Shown: positions 63,997 to 64,000 of the stretch, one piece after another
How positions within the stretch are numbered: the first letter of the stretch is position 1
How the letters are laid out: every line of letters starts with the position of its first letter
Origin: Stieleria neptunia
Lineage (GTDB): Bacteria; Planctomycetota; Planctomycetia; Pirellulales; Pirellulaceae
Length of the DNA stretch: 64,000 bases
Assembly (NCBI RefSeq): GCF_007754155.1
Contig: NZ_CP037423.1
Span: 3,348,001 to 3,412,000 of the forward strand
Reading direction: 5' to 3'
Position numbers and translations under genes: made by a program
The notes under the pieces: model-generated
The model's database searches: none
What the model was told of the DNA's origin: nothing
What the model saw: only the letters and a program-made list of their open reading frames with translations

Positions 63997-64000
63997 TATC
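63989..64000 (+). CDS. start of presumed HigA-type antitoxin, cut by window edge
   Basis: ATG GCT AGT ATC begins inside the last codons of the toxin gene in another frame and runs to the window end. Only four codons are visible; the identity is inferred from position alone. Confidence 0.35.

Overview
The window looks like chromosomal DNA of a planctomycete, most likely of the Pirellulales (Rhodopirellula-like). The evidence is the gene content: two enormous exported proteins with an N-terminal LEPR-XLL-type motif and a C-terminal dockerin, a PVC-type CxxCH cytochrome fused to a dehydrogenase-like propeller and HEAT repeats, a paired PSD1 cytochrome (DUF1549/DUF1553) and DUF1501 protein, zinc-ribbon membrane proteins, and abundant intergenic palindromes. 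No rRNA, tRNA or CRISPR array was recognised.

Layout. 1-8.6 kb: the end of a lactonase-type beta-propeller gene, an exported FlgO/CsgG-like protein, a large exported cytochrome/HEAT protein on the minus strand, and a long coiled-coil protein. 8.6-45.4 kb: two giant minus-strand genes in tandem, transcribed from right to left, of 6222 and about 5896 codons. They share one architecture: LEPR-type N-terminus, matrixin-like region, right-handed beta-helix, PPC-type and repeated beta-sandwich modules, GEVED domain, cadherin/Ig-like repeats, dockerin and a short acidic tail. The downstream paralogue has an intact HExxHxxGxxH zinc site; in the upstream paralogue every zinc ligand and the catalytic Glu are replaced. 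Each has a candidate promoter of the same form (TTG-rich -35, 16-bp spacer, TATACT).

46.1-54.9 kb: a membrane-anchored coiled-coil protein with a Cys-rich segment; a minus-strand pair (a short DUF4347 protein with a degenerate LEPR-like motif, overlapping a zinc-ribbon membrane protein); an AlgI-like MBOAT acyltransferase followed after 8 bp by an SGNH-like membrane-anchored partner; and a small exported protein. A 23-bp-arm palindrome family sits between convergent gene ends here and, as a half copy, at the end of the first giant gene.

55.2-63.4 kb: a plant-polysaccharide degradation region in decay. An apparently complete PL10 pectate lyase is followed by a 5' fragment of a FAD-dependent oxidoreductase cut by a complete ISKra4-like insertion sequence (1610 bp, 22-bp imperfect terminal repeats, 8-bp target duplication). 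Next come a fused remnant of a GH10 xylanase tail and a CE15-like esterase start, then the intact PSD1/DUF1501 operon and a CotH-type kinase fragment. 63.6-64.0 kb: a RelE/HigB-like toxin whose stop overlaps the start of a second gene, presumably its antitoxin, at the window edge.

All functional statements rest on reading motifs by eye; no database search was run.
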